Shown piece by piece: positions 26,122 to 34,737 of a stretch of 64,000 bases of DNA. The stretch spans positions 62,001-126,000 of the forward strand of contig DDTD01000046.1 in assembly GCA_002344005.1 (NCBI GenBank), written 5' to 3'. Each line of letters opens with the position of its first letter. The stretch's first letter is position 1. Position numbers and translations under genes: made by a program. Under the pieces are notes generated by a model, which searched no databases, was not told the origin of the DNA, and worked only from the letters and a program-made list of their open reading frames with translations. The stretch is from Ignavibacteria bacterium UBA2373 (GTDB lineage Bacteria > Bacteroidota > Ignavibacteria > Kapaibacteriales > UBA961).

Positions 26122-26478
26122 ATGGCGGAGGGTAGAAGTTATGTTAATTTAGCTAGTGAATCACGAACAGCTCACATAATTGCAAGTGATGCAACAGGTG
26201 GTGGACATGCATGGTTTGGAAGTTGGAAAAGCTTTTCAAATGGAATTACGGGTCAAAAAACAATGTTTCCGATTACTTGGAGTAAAAATAAAATTATGCA
26301 TGCTGCTTCGGATGTTTTAGTAAATAACCCAATTGCAAGGCAAACAGGATCAGCCGGAAGTCTTTTTGAAAGAAGTGGAAGACTATCAAGATTCACAACT
26401 TTTGGGGAATATCAAGGAGTTAAAATAAAAGTAGTTTGGGATAATACAGATATAATTACAGCACTTCCTATAAAATGA
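26122..26478 (+). CDS. Orphan EndoU-type nuclease toxin tip
   Basis: 118 residues at most. After a few junction residues the sequence follows the bacterial EndoU ribonuclease domain: RTAHIIASD, GGGHAWFGS, KTMFPITWSKNKIM, VKIKVVWDNTDIITALPIK. Histidines in AHII and GGGHAW fit the catalytic pair. There is no signal peptide, no N-terminal delivery module and no good ribosome site; an in-frame TGA at 26077 blocks upstream reading. It therefore looks like a displaced C-terminal tip of a polymorphic toxin (RHS, MafB or CDI class). Its stop overlaps the immunity start (ATGA). Confidence 0.7.
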   Translation: MAEGRSYVNLASESRTAHIIASDATGGGHAWFGSWKSFSNGITGQKTMFPITWSKNKIMHAASDVLVNNPIARQTGSAGSLFERSGRLSRFTTFGEYQGVKIKVVWDNTDIITALPIK

Positions 26479-26762
26479 ATAAAATGAATAGTAAAAAAGA
26501 GAATATGATAATTCAATTATTAAAAAATTTACTCTCTAATGCTTTAATGCTTGGAGTTAAAGGGGAATGTAAATTAATAGTTGATGAGTATATCGAATTT
26601 AATGAATTCGGCTTAGCGTTCGAACACATTGTTTATGAGTTACATGAAAATAATATTCGAATCCCCAATGAACTTTATTTCGACTTTAAAAATGTTGCGG
26701 ATTTGATGGAGCTTAATGAGAATGAATATCAGCCTAGGTTATTAGAATTAATTTTGAAATAA
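26475..26762 (+). CDS. MafI-like immunity protein
   Basis: 95 residues, acidic and helical. The core NEFGLAFEHIVYELHENNIR followed by IPNELYFDFKNVADLMEL matches the pattern of MafI-family immunity proteins that neutralise EndoU-type MafB toxins. Its ATG overlaps the stop of the EndoU fragment, the usual toxin-immunity arrangement. The partner match makes the assignment stronger than sequence alone. Confidence 0.7.
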   Translation: MNKMNSKKENMIIQLLKNLLSNALMLGVKGECKLIVDEYIEFNEFGLAFEHIVYELHENNIRIPNELYFDFKNVADLMELNENEYQPRLLELILK

Positions 26763-27100
26763 TCTTATGTAGTTGCCGCTAAGACGATTACGAAACTGTT
26801 AAACCCTGCTATCAAAATAACTGAGAGCGGTTTAGCACATACATTGGATAGGCATACTTTTAATGGTATTCCAAGATGGCTGATAAGAGTAAGTGTTTTG
26901 ATGCTTCTGAGGTTGAAAGCCTAATTCGGCAGGGAACACAAATGCCAATGAAAAGACAGATTAATGGAAACTTCTCTCGTGTTGTAAATGCAGGAAGAAA
27001 TATTGGCATAGACAGAGCAACAGGGAATCTAACATCAATTTACACAATCATTACTAATGGGCAAGGCAATTTAATTACTGCATTACCAGGTATCCCATAA
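26763..27100 (+). pseudogene. Orphan nuclease toxin tip with a one-base frameshift
   Basis: Reading begins directly after the MafI stop with no start codon: ITESGLAHTLDRHTFNGIPRW in one frame, then ADKSKCFDASEVESLIRQGT and GRNIGIDRATGNLTSIYTII, LITALPGIP in another. The halves join at TGGCTGAT near 26877-26880; one missing G would restore the frame. The HTLDRH and C-terminal LITALPGIP pattern resembles BECR-fold ribonuclease tips (EndoU/barnase-like CDI toxins); the exact family is not certain. Lack of a start plus the frameshift make it inactive, at least as a stand-alone gene. Confidence 0.65.
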
Positions 27101-27111
27101 TAAGAACAAAT

Positions 27112-27396
27112 ATGGCGTGGACAATCATTTTAGAAGATGAAAATAAAGAACCAATAATCACACTAAGCAATGAGCTTGAGATTAAGTTCAATGACGATAA
27201 GAGTAACTTTAAACTACTTTGCTTCTTAGACGCTTATGGCGACACCATTTTTAACCGCTTACAAATGGATGATTTAATCAAGGATTTACAAAATTTAAAT
27301 TTGATAGAAGCTAATCCTCTTTTAGATGAGATCAAAATACTTGCAGAACGCTGCAAAAATGGAGAACATACATATTTAGCCTTTTATGGTGACTAA
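27112..27396 (+). CDS. Probable immunity protein for the second toxin tip
   Basis: 94 residues (MAWTIILEDENKEPIITLS start), acidic, with alternating strands and helices; no named family recognised. It starts 12 bases after the toxin-tip stop in the same direction, the position of an immunity gene. It has no frame damage although its toxin does, as expected if immunity is retained to protect against neighbouring cells. Confidence 0.55.
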   Translation: MAWTIILEDENKEPIITLSNELEIKFNDDKSNFKLLCFLDAYGDTIFNRLQMDDLIKDLQNLNLIEANPLLDEIKILAERCKNGEHTYLAFYGD

Positions 27397-27435
27397 AGAC
27401 AAAAGCCCAGAGTAGGTGGCTACCTCCTTCATTCT

Positions 27436-27471
27436 TTGAAAACTATGAGACATTTCGATTAGCCCCATCCC
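27436..27471 (+). repeat. 36-base direct repeat flanking the 27568 gene (second copy 28118-28153)
   Basis: TTGAAAACTATGAG, then ACATTTCGATTAGCCCCATCCC at 27436-27471, is repeated at 28118-28153 with two A-to-G differences. The repeats bracket the 179-residue gene, suggesting that a gene plus its spacer was inserted or duplicated as a unit. Confidence 0.85.
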
Positions 27472-27567
27472 GATTTCCCGACGGCGAGAAAAAAAGAGGG
27501 GCAAAGTTTTGAGGAATGGAACATCAACATCAAACAATGATAGATAACTTTAATATAAGGTGTTTTT

Positions 27568-28107
27568 ATGAAATATGAATTTAGTGACATGGGAATTCCT
27601 GTGAAGTTTACGAAACAGCAAGAAAAATTAATGAAAAAATTTATCATATCTTTTGTAGAAGGCGTATCAGAAATTTGCAAAGAAAAAATAAATCCTTTTA
27701 TTAAAAAAAGATACCATTACTATGAAGCTCGCGGATTGTATATAGGAGCGAGTCACTACAGTTATAATTGGCAGATGCTTGATTATTGTGATTTTAGAAA
27801 CGCTAATTTAGCTAATGAATATGATTATGTTGGTACTGAAGGTCCATGTTTAGCATTTTCATTTTGTATTCAAGACGATAAAGAACGTTTCTCGAAAATT
27901 CCAATAGTTGCGACAGTGTTTCTTTGTAAGGTTGAGATATTGTTAGATTATAAAGATTTAGAATATTCATTTACGGTAGATTTTAGAGATGAACATAAGC
28001 TTGAAGAAGTTTTCGAAAAAGAGTTGCAAAATATTTTTGAATTTATCAGTGATTCTGTTGATAATATAATCTACGATATAAACAATAATTGGAAAATAGA
28101 AGAGTGA
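27568..28107 (+). CDS. Hypothetical protein of the toxin/immunity island
   Basis: 179 residues, start MKYEFSDMGIPVKFTKQQEK, with AAGGTG upstream of the ATG. No signal peptide, no membrane helix; acidic C-terminus. No family recognised. The location in an array of immunity genes and the small acidic composition make an orphan immunity protein a reasonable guess, not more. Confidence 0.5.
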   Translation: MKYEFSDMGIPVKFTKQQEKLMKKFIISFVEGVSEICKEKINPFIKKRYHYYEARGLYIGASHYSYNWQMLDYCDFRNANLANEYDYVGTEGPCLAFSFCIQDDKERFSKIPIVATVFLCKVEILLDYKDLEYSFTVDFRDEHKLEEVFEKELQNIFEFISDSVDNIIYDINNNWKIEE

Positions 28108-28117
28108 GAAGTAAAAG

Positions 28118-28360
28118 TTGAAAACTATGAGGCATTTCGGTTAGCCCCATCCCTCAATGAGAACCCACCCCGTCCTGCGGACACCCCTCCGATGGATGGT
28201 ATGAAATTCATTGCGTCACGGAATCCCGAAGGGATTGAACGTTTATAGAATTTGTGAAAAATCATCCACCCCGTCAGACTGCGTCTGCCACCCCTCAATG
28301 AGGGGAATTTTGAAATTCATTGCGTCATGGAATCGCAAAAGGATGGAATGATAATAGAAA
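28118..28360. repeat. REP-like dispersed repeats, right cluster
   Basis: Begins with the second copy of the 36-base repeat, then CCACCCCGTCCTGCGGACAC with CCTCCGATGGATGG, AATCCCGAAGGGATTGAACG (28228), CCACCCCGTCAGACTGCGTC (28264) and a decayed copy AATCGCAAAAGGATGGAATG (28331). The same families as at 25584-25905, in the same orientation. It ends 18 bases from the hrcA stop. Confidence 0.85.
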
Positions 28361-28377
28361 AAACAATCCGATAAGTC

Positions 28378-29439
28378 TTACCGTCCGGTGAGTGTTTGTG
28401 CCACATGGGTTAATAAAGGCACTAAGCGCGGATAATTCATACGTCGTGGTCCGATAATGCCGAGAGAGCCCTTGGCATCGCCGAATTTATAATGCGATAC
28501 AATAACGCTATAATCATTGAGCAATTCCGATCCCATTTCGGAGCCAATCATCACAAAAGGTTTATTATCGCCTGTGTCTTGTCTGTCAAGGATATGAACA
28601 ATTAAATCTTCATTTTCTATGAGTTCTATGACACCTTTTATTCTGTCACGTGACTCAAATTCGGGATATTCGAGCAGATTTTGCGTGCCGGCAATATGCA
28701 CTGCCTCATCGGGTGAAGTATAATCAGCAAATAATGTTTCCACCGAGTCAATAAATAATCGCAAATAGGCATTGACTTCGGCGGGTAAACGGTCACGAAT
28801 AATTACCGTAAAATTATCACGGAGAAAAGAAACAGGTCTGCCGCTGATTTTTTCATTGAGCAATCGCGCAATTTCATCTAATGCCTGATAATCAATTTCA
28901 AAATTAGCTTCGAGAGTGACTGTGCGGACAATATCGGATTGCAATTCGACCACAACGAGTAAGCGCGTGGAGGAAAGAGCAATCAAACGCAGACGTTGTA
29001 ATATGACATCCGATAAATTGGGTAAAACCACAATGCCAAGATAATGTGATAAAGAGCTGAGTATTTTCGAGGCATCGCGCAAGACATGTTCCCGCGAGGA
29101 ATTCTGAAGATTCTCTTGGACAAATGTGGCAATTTGATTTGTGACATGCTCTGTTTTCATAAGCGAATCCACATAGAGCCGATAGCCCTTATCGGTGGGG
29201 ATACGCCCTGCGGATGTGTGAGGATGGGCAATAAATCCCATATCTTCCAAATCACTCATAATATTGCGTATGGTGGCGGGACTGAGCTTATAATGCTCTT
29301 CCAGATATTTTGATAAAAAGCGCGAGCCGATTGGTTCAGCCGACAAAATATACATTTGTATAATTGCCCGCAAAATATCCTTTTCCCTTTCGGTTAATTC
29401 CCTGTCACGGTGATGATATGGAAGAAAATCTGCTTTCAT
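28378..29439 (-). CDS. hrcA: Heat-inducible transcription repressor HrcA
   Basis: 353 residues. The winged-helix N-terminus is characteristic: LTEREKDILRAIIQMYILSA, EPIGSRFLSKYLEEHYKLSP, ATIRNIMSDLEDMGFIAHPH, TSAGRIPTDKGYRLYVDSLM. The C-terminal GAF-like domain ends with GSLGIIGPRRMNYPRLVPLL. HrcA represses chaperone operons by binding CIRCE elements. It sits 30 bases after a SurA-type gene in the same direction, linking cytoplasmic and envelope folding stress; no CIRCE site was found in the window. Confidence 0.93.
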   Translation of the reverse strand: MKADFLPYHHRDRELTEREKDILRAIIQMYILSAEPIGSRFLSKYLEEHYKLSPATIRNIMSDLEDMGFIAHPHTSAGRIPTDKGYRLYVDSLMKTEHVTNQIATFVQENLQNSSREHVLRDASKILSSLSHYLGIVVLPNLSDVILQRLRLIALSSTRLLVVVELQSDIVRTVTLEANFEIDYQALDEIARLLNEKISGRPVSFLRDNFTVIIRDRLPAEVNAYLRLFIDSVETLFADYTSPDEAVHIAGTQNLLEYPEFESRDRIKGVIELIENEDLIVHILDRQDTGDNKPFVMIGSEMGSELLNDYSVIVSHYKFGDAKGSLGIIGPRRMNYPRLVPLLTHVAQTLTGR

Positions 29440-29469
29440 ACTTAGTCTTTTACATACTTCGTTGAGTGA

Positions 29470-30771
29470 TTATTGTTTAATTTCCCAATAAAGATTTGCG
29501 CGTAATTCTTTTATCCATTCTTCAAACATACGAGATTGTTTGAAGTTTACTGCCATTTTTTCAATTTGTTTATCATCCGTTTCTAAGGTGAACTTGTGTT
29601 CTGCGATAGTTCTTTTTTTCCAAACAATATGAAATGCCGGCTTTGTTGGGTCGGAAGCATACGGTAACGGATCTGTCACTCCTCCATCGGGTAAGCCATC
29701 AAGAACAGATTTTAGATCCGCGCCAAGGCGAGAAGCATCCATTGACCCCATTGCACCGCCAAATCCTTGGGTTTCTTTTTCTTCGGAATAACGACGCGCC
29801 ATTTCATCGAAAGGAGCACCGGCAACAATTTTTTGTTTCAATGCAAGCAAAGTATCTTTCACACGCTGATTATCATCATTAGAGCCGCCAAGTTTAAAAA
29901 GAATATGGCGGGTATTGCAAGCGTTCATGCGTTTATCATTTAATTGAATAACATGATAGCCAAAGGGCGATTCCACCGGCATAGAAATCTCACCGGGCTG
30001 CAAAGAATATGCTGCTTTTTCATATTCGGCAACAAATTTTCCTTTTTCTACCCATCCCACTTCTCCGCCCATTACGGCAGACGCAGCATCGGCACTGTAG
30101 CGTTTAGCAAAATCGGCAAAATCACCGCCTTTGACAATAGAATCACGGATTTTAATAGCTTTTTGACGAATTTCTTCGCGAATTTCTGCCGATGGTTTGA
30201 CATAAATAACTATATGGGATAATTCCAACTGTGCAGGCGCAACAGGTAATGAATCTTTATAGCGTTGATAAAATTCTTCTACTTCACGCGGAGTACATTT
30301 GACAGCGAAGAATTTTTGTTGTTGCAAACGTTCCGCCATCATTTGTTTACGCATATCATCACGGAAATTACGTTTTAATCTGTCAATAGACATACCGTAA
30401 AGGTCTTCAACACGACGTTCACTGCCATATTGTTGTATAAGATTCTGTATGGTATAATCCAAACGTTGATTTACTTCTTCGGGCGCGACTTCCACACTGT
30501 CTTCAATGGCTTTGGTAATAATAAGTTTTTCATTAACCAAATCATTTAATATTTGTTTTTTGAACTGCGGATTATTAGGATCGAGTTTTTTTTGCTGTGC
30601 AAACATAGCAGCGCGCCCTTCCACATCGGAGGCAAACACAACTTCTTTTCCGACAATGGCAACAATTTTATCTAATTGCTTTGTGTCCGACATTTGGGCG
30701 TACATGGTCAAATAAGGGAAAAAAAGTAATCCGATTATTGTCGTAACAATGAGCATTAATCCGTTTTTCAT
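29470..30771 (-). CDS. Periplasmic parvulin-type peptidyl-prolyl isomerase (SurA-like)
   Basis: 433 residues. Signal peptide MKNGLMLIVTTIIGLLFFPY, an N-terminal SurA-like helical region (LDKIVAIVGKEVVFASDVEG, VEVAPEEVNQRLDYTIQNLI), then two parvulin domains: ELSHIVIYVKP with GGDFADFAKRYSADAAS and GEVGWVEKGKF, and NTRHILFKLGG with GAPFDEMARRYSEEKETQGF. Probable chaperone for outer-membrane proteins. Upstream gene is another parvulin protein; downstream is hrcA. Confidence 0.9.
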   Translation of the reverse strand: MKNGLMLIVTTIIGLLFFPYLTMYAQMSDTKQLDKIVAIVGKEVVFASDVEGRAAMFAQQKKLDPNNPQFKKQILNDLVNEKLIITKAIEDSVEVAPEEVNQRLDYTIQNLIQQYGSERRVEDLYGMSIDRLKRNFRDDMRKQMMAERLQQQKFFAVKCTPREVEEFYQRYKDSLPVAPAQLELSHIVIYVKPSAEIREEIRQKAIKIRDSIVKGGDFADFAKRYSADAASAVMGGEVGWVEKGKFVAEYEKAAYSLQPGEISMPVESPFGYHVIQLNDKRMNACNTRHILFKLGGSNDDNQRVKDTLLALKQKIVAGAPFDEMARRYSEEKETQGFGGAMGSMDASRLGADLKSVLDGLPDGGVTDPLPYASDPTKPAFHIVWKKRTIAEHKFTLETDDKQIEKMAVNFKQSRMFEEWIKELRANLYWEIKQ

Positions 30772-30872
30772 AATCCAAAGAATAGTATTGAGGTGATGAA
30801 GTGGCTTTGTAATAATTCAATCCGGTGCATACTTGATTGAATGAATACACACCGGATGATTATTGATTTCGA

Positions 30873-32924
30873 TTATTTTTTGATAAGGAGTTTATCTATA
30901 TTTTTCTGATTCAAAGCAACTTTGAATTTATTTTTTAGGCGTTTTATCCATTCTTCGGTCAAACGTTTTTGGGTCATATCCTGAAAAGCCGGTGCAAAAT
31001 CGGGTATGGCTTCTTGGAATGTTTTGACACGCGGCTGCTGAATATCATTCACACTGACAATAACCCATCCTTTATCATGTGCCAATGGACCGAATGTAGT
31101 GCCGCTTTTTTGAGGATTAAATTGTTCTAAAATTGCTTTTGCCAATTTATTTGTTTTTGTTGAAACAAGCCCAAGAGCGCCTTTTTTCTCTTTTAAAGTA
31201 CGACGTTCTGTAAATTCTTTGGCTAAATCACCAATTACTTCGCCTGCATCAATGCGTTTGCGTAATGATTTTGCAAGAGAATCATTGGTTGTATAAATTT
31301 CTGTCATATCGTACGATAAATCGGTATTATAGGAATTTTTCTTTGGCTCCCAGAATTGACGTGCCTGCGTGGAATCAAATTTCAATTTACTCCACACTTC
31401 ATTTTCTTCGACTTTGAATAACATAATACCATCACGAAATTCTTTCATCAGAATAGCAAAATCAGCATATTCATTTTCAAGTCCCGAAGTCATTTTTTCA
31501 ATTACCGGCTGATCGAACATTTTATAAATTGCATTTTTAATACCGGCAGTATTGAGGAATGTTCCGCGTAAATCTTTACGAGAGCGCAAAGAATCAGCAA
31601 TTGCTCCAACAGAATATTTCACAGAAGGCGTAGTATAAAGCGGTAAAGCACGCAATGCAGTACCTACATTTTTTAACCATGTTGTGTCACTTGCTGTTTT
31701 TGTTGTATCAATAGTGCGCAATAATGAAGAAAAGCTCTGTGTATTTAACACATAACCAAATGCTTTGCGAACAGAATCAAGATGACGCTCTTTGTCTGCT
31801 TGGAAAAATAAACGTTTATATTCTTTTTTGACAAAATCTCTTTCTTTTTCGACATCAGGAATGATGGTGGAATCGCGTCGAATAATGTGACAACCGAAAT
31901 CTGTCCATACTTTATCGGAGAAAGTACCGTCTTTAAGAGCGAAAAGTGCACGTTCAAATTCGGGGACAACCGTTTCGCGAATACTTTCCAATCCCTCGGA
32001 ACGTGTATAATACGCTCCCATATATCCGCCTTTTTGTGCAGTGGAGGGATCATTGGAATTTTCTTTTGCCAATTGTTCGAAGGAAGCACCTTTTTTCAAT
32101 AATGCAAGCACACTATCGGCTTTTTGGGATGCTGTGACAGAATCCATTTTACCGTTCGTACTGAAAAGAATATGGCTTGCACGCACTTTAAGCCGCGGTT
32201 CATTTTTCACTAATTTCACCACAAAATACCCAACACGGGTTCTTACAAGAGAGGGATACAATTCACCAATTTTGGAACTGTATGCGGCATCTTCAACCTC
32301 ACGCAGTACACGTGCGCTTGTGAAGAATGGCAACATACCGCCTTTACGACCGGTTTCTGTATCTTCCGATGAATCCTTAGCCACTTGGGCAAAATCACGA
32401 CCATTTTTAACAAGGTTGAAACAATTCTTAGCACGATTGTATGCACGAATGGTATCGCCTTTATCGTTTTTCTGGAACAAAAAGACCATAATTTGAGCTT
32501 GGAGTTCACGCTTGCGACGCTCTAACAACATACCCACTGTAGGGTCAACAACTTTTTTATCGAAGTAATATGTTTCACTCAACATACGACGATTATTGCC
32601 AATGTCGGTTTTTACAGCACTGTCTTGATCGAATTTACGGTCAAATGCATCCTGTACCTTAAGGCGATAACGCGTATATAACTCTATAAAATCCATCACA
32701 CTATCACGTGGAATCTCTGCAAAACGTGTGGCACGACGTGACATGTTTTTCTGGAAAGCTCTCTCAAGTTCTCCATAGGTGATATTCTCTTTACCGACTG
32801 CGACGAGAACAATATCGGCATCCGATGTTTTAACTTTTTTGCCGGCTTTCTGTGCTTTGGTGAGCGGTGCAGACATAGCCGATAAAGCCATCAATGCTGC
32901 CGTCAGACATACAAATGTCTTCAT
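30873..32924 (-). CDS. Large parvulin-domain peptidyl-prolyl isomerase
   Basis: 683 residues with a signal peptide (MKTFVCLTAALMALSAMSAP). It has two parvulin-like modules in the first half (QIMVFLFQKNDKGDTIRAYN with KNGRDFAQVAKDSSEDTETG, and VRASHILFSTNGKMDSVTAS with GASFEQLAKENSNDPSTAQK) and a third, weaker one near the C-terminus (ASEVIGDLAKEFTERRTLKE-type, KKGALGLVSTKTNKLAKAI). Likely a periplasmic foldase for secreted or outer-membrane proteins. First gene of the ppi-surA-hrcA run. Confidence 0.85.
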   Translation of the reverse strand: MKTFVCLTAALMALSAMSAPLTKAQKAGKKVKTSDADIVLVAVGKENITYGELERAFQKNMSRRATRFAEIPRDSVMDFIELYTRYRLKVQDAFDRKFDQDSAVKTDIGNNRRMLSETYYFDKKVVDPTVGMLLERRKRELQAQIMVFLFQKNDKGDTIRAYNRAKNCFNLVKNGRDFAQVAKDSSEDTETGRKGGMLPFFTSARVLREVEDAAYSSKIGELYPSLVRTRVGYFVVKLVKNEPRLKVRASHILFSTNGKMDSVTASQKADSVLALLKKGASFEQLAKENSNDPSTAQKGGYMGAYYTRSEGLESIRETVVPEFERALFALKDGTFSDKVWTDFGCHIIRRDSTIIPDVEKERDFVKKEYKRLFFQADKERHLDSVRKAFGYVLNTQSFSSLLRTIDTTKTASDTTWLKNVGTALRALPLYTTPSVKYSVGAIADSLRSRKDLRGTFLNTAGIKNAIYKMFDQPVIEKMTSGLENEYADFAILMKEFRDGIMLFKVEENEVWSKLKFDSTQARQFWEPKKNSYNTDLSYDMTEIYTTNDSLAKSLRKRIDAGEVIGDLAKEFTERRTLKEKKGALGLVSTKTNKLAKAILEQFNPQKSGTTFGPLAHDKGWVIVSVNDIQQPRVKTFQEAIPDFAPAFQDMTQKRLTEEWIKRLKNKFKVALNQKNIDKLLIKK

Positions 32925-33292
32925 TCCCTACAACTCCAATTAATTAAACATACATAGTTATTTGCTCAACATGAAAAACCTCACGTGCGGTCATAAAACA
33001 ACCCGTGAGATAATTTTAAGAATACAAAAATCCGAAAACGGACTCACATATTCAACGAAATGTTGCTTAAAGACGAGATTTTAGTGTATTTATGACTGAA
33101 TCAATGCTAAAAACAGACTCTATGGCTTATCATAATGCTGTAGTTAGAGCTTCATTGGACGCAATCATACCTACAAAATAAAAGAATCCATAATCTACAT
33201 GACTATGGATTCCCCTAATATGTGCATATGAACTATGCGGTGTATGTATCGGTGGTAGTTTGTAGTACCACATAGCTCATACTATGGTTCTA
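32925..33292. other. 368-base intergenic region between flgE and the foldase operon
   Basis: No gene is supported. It should hold the promoter of the reverse foldase operon on its left. On its right is the terminator after flgE (33172-33212) and an imperfect 14-bp inverted repeat, ATGAACTATGCGGT at about 33229 with ACCACATAGCTCAT at about 33268, two mismatches, which could be a further hairpin just after the flgE stop. Confidence 0.6.
33172..33212 (-). terminator. Intrinsic terminator of the flagellar operon
   Basis: On the reverse strand GAATCCATA (33204-33212) pairs perfectly with TATGGATTC (33184-33192), followed by TTTTATTTTG. It lies about 80 bases after the flgE stop. Confidence 0.85.
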
Positions 33293-34618
33293 TTATCGTT
33301 TAAGCTGATTGATTTCACCAAGGAACTGGTCACTTATAGTCACTGTACGCGATGCGGCTTCAAAAGCTCTTTGCGTAGTGATAAGATCGGTAAACTGTTC
33401 GGTCAAATCAACATTAGACTCTTCCAATGCGGTTGAGTTTATACGGGTGGAAGGGAAAATTTCCACAGCCGTTCCCACTGTGGGCAATCCACTATTAGGA
33501 GATATGGAGAAGAAGTTACCGCCTTCTTTCATCAATCCGCCCGGATTGGTAAAGCGTGCAAGCACTACTTGACCCAATAGCTCTGACTGACCATTGGTAA
33601 ATGCTCCAAGTATCTTACCTGTCTGATCAACCGAAATTCTTGAAAGTTCACCGGAAGTATATCCATCTTGTTCGCGAGCTGTTACTGTATTCAAACCGGC
33701 GAACTGAGTTAAACCGCCTAATAAATTATCGGGCGTGGCTAAAGTTATAGTCACATCCTTGGGTGTATCCTGATCAAATGCATTCGATGTACTGACAGCA
33801 TTTAATGCACTTGCGGCTAAAGTAAAGTTTAATGGAGTTTGAAGTGTACCGTCAGAATTAAAATTGATGGATGTGGGTGCTCCGGCAATAGGTGTAGAAT
33901 TACCATCCATTGTCGCCACTAAACCAAAGGTGTTTGGAGCAGTTTTCGTGAAAGCTAAATTCAAAACGCGAGGCGCACCCTGCGTATCATAAATAGTGAT
34001 ACTTGTATTAAACTCATCGCCTGTATTTGCATCACCACGTAAATTACCTGTAATCTGTACACTTTGAGTTTGGCGCGGTGCAGATTTAAATGTTGGCGAT
34101 ATTTGTACATTTGTTACTTTACGATTTAATTGATTGGTGCCACTTGAATCTTTCAACACACGACCTGAACTATCTGTTTCAAGATTATAGCCCTGCACAT
34201 AAGAGCCGGAAGAACTATCCACAAGATTACCACGGGAATCTAAGGAGAATGCTCCTGCACGTGAATATAATGTTTGACCATTTTGCTTAAACACAAAAAG
34301 TCCATCGCCTTGCAAAGCCAAATCAAGTGCACGAGTTGTATTTTGTATAGATCCTTGATTTAAATCTAATTTAATTGCACCGAGGCGAACGCCTAAACCA
34401 ATTTGAACCGGATCGCCACCACCGATACCGCCCGCGGCTATATTACTTGGTGAAGAACCTGAACCAAATGTTTGTGAAAATTGCTCGGCAAATGTTGTGC
34501 GGCTTCCTTTAAACCCTATAGTATTAACATTTGCGATATTATTAGAAATAACATCAAGACGTTGTTGATGCGCACGCAGGGAACTTGTGCCTGCCGATAA
34601 AGAACGAATAAGTGCCAT
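33293..34618 (-). CDS. flgE: Flagellar hook protein FlgE
   Basis: 441 residues from the ATG at 34618, preceded by GGAGGT at the right distance; the longer frame to 34654 has no such site. The N-terminal rod/hook signature is present (SAGTSSLRAHQQRLDVISNN, IANVNTIGFKGSRTTF), as is the C-terminal ESNVDLTEQFTDLITTQRAF. FlgE builds the universal joint outside the cell; its C- and N-termini form the coiled-coil core. It is the last gene of the operon and has a structured leader of its own (34653-34731). Confidence 0.92.
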   Translation of the reverse strand: MALIRSLSAGTSSLRAHQQRLDVISNNIANVNTIGFKGSRTTFAEQFSQTFGSGSSPSNIAAGGIGGGDPVQIGLGVRLGAIKLDLNQGSIQNTTRALDLALQGDGLFVFKQNGQTLYSRAGAFSLDSRGNLVDSSSGSYVQGYNLETDSSGRVLKDSSGTNQLNRKVTNVQISPTFKSAPRQTQSVQITGNLRGDANTGDEFNTSITIYDTQGAPRVLNLAFTKTAPNTFGLVATMDGNSTPIAGAPTSINFNSDGTLQTPLNFTLAASALNAVSTSNAFDQDTPKDVTITLATPDNLLGGLTQFAGLNTVTAREQDGYTSGELSRISVDQTGKILGAFTNGQSELLGQVVLARFTNPGGLMKEGGNFFSISPNSGLPTVGTAVEIFPSTRINSTALEESNVDLTEQFTDLITTQRAFEAASRTVTISDQFLGEINQLKR

Positions 34619-34652
34619 AATGAATGACCTCCAATAAGAAAAAAAATATTTC

Positions 34653-34731
34653 AAAAAAACATCAAATCATCAGTCAGTCAGATTTGATTTGGAGGGATTT
34701 CCTGCCATAGCAATGGCGAGGTCCTATCCCT
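34653..34731 (-). promoter_or_regulatory. Structured leader with intrinsic terminator before flgE
   Basis: Read 5' to 3' on the reverse strand: AGGGAT (34726-34731) pairs with ATCCCT (34693-34698), enclosing an internal loop and a GCCAT/ATGGC hairpin; then ATCAAATC (34681-34688) pairs with GATTTGAT (34661-34668) followed by seven T after one G. The flgE Shine-Dalgarno site GGAGGT follows. A folded element, then a terminator, then the ribosome site is the order seen in attenuators and riboswitches. No known riboswitch class is recognised. Confidence 0.6.
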
Positions 34732-34737
34732 GATTAT

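Noticed and set aside
34693..34731. Known c-di-GMP, preQ1 or fluoride riboswitch before flgE
   Set aside because: The conserved loops of those classes are not present; left as an unclassified leader.
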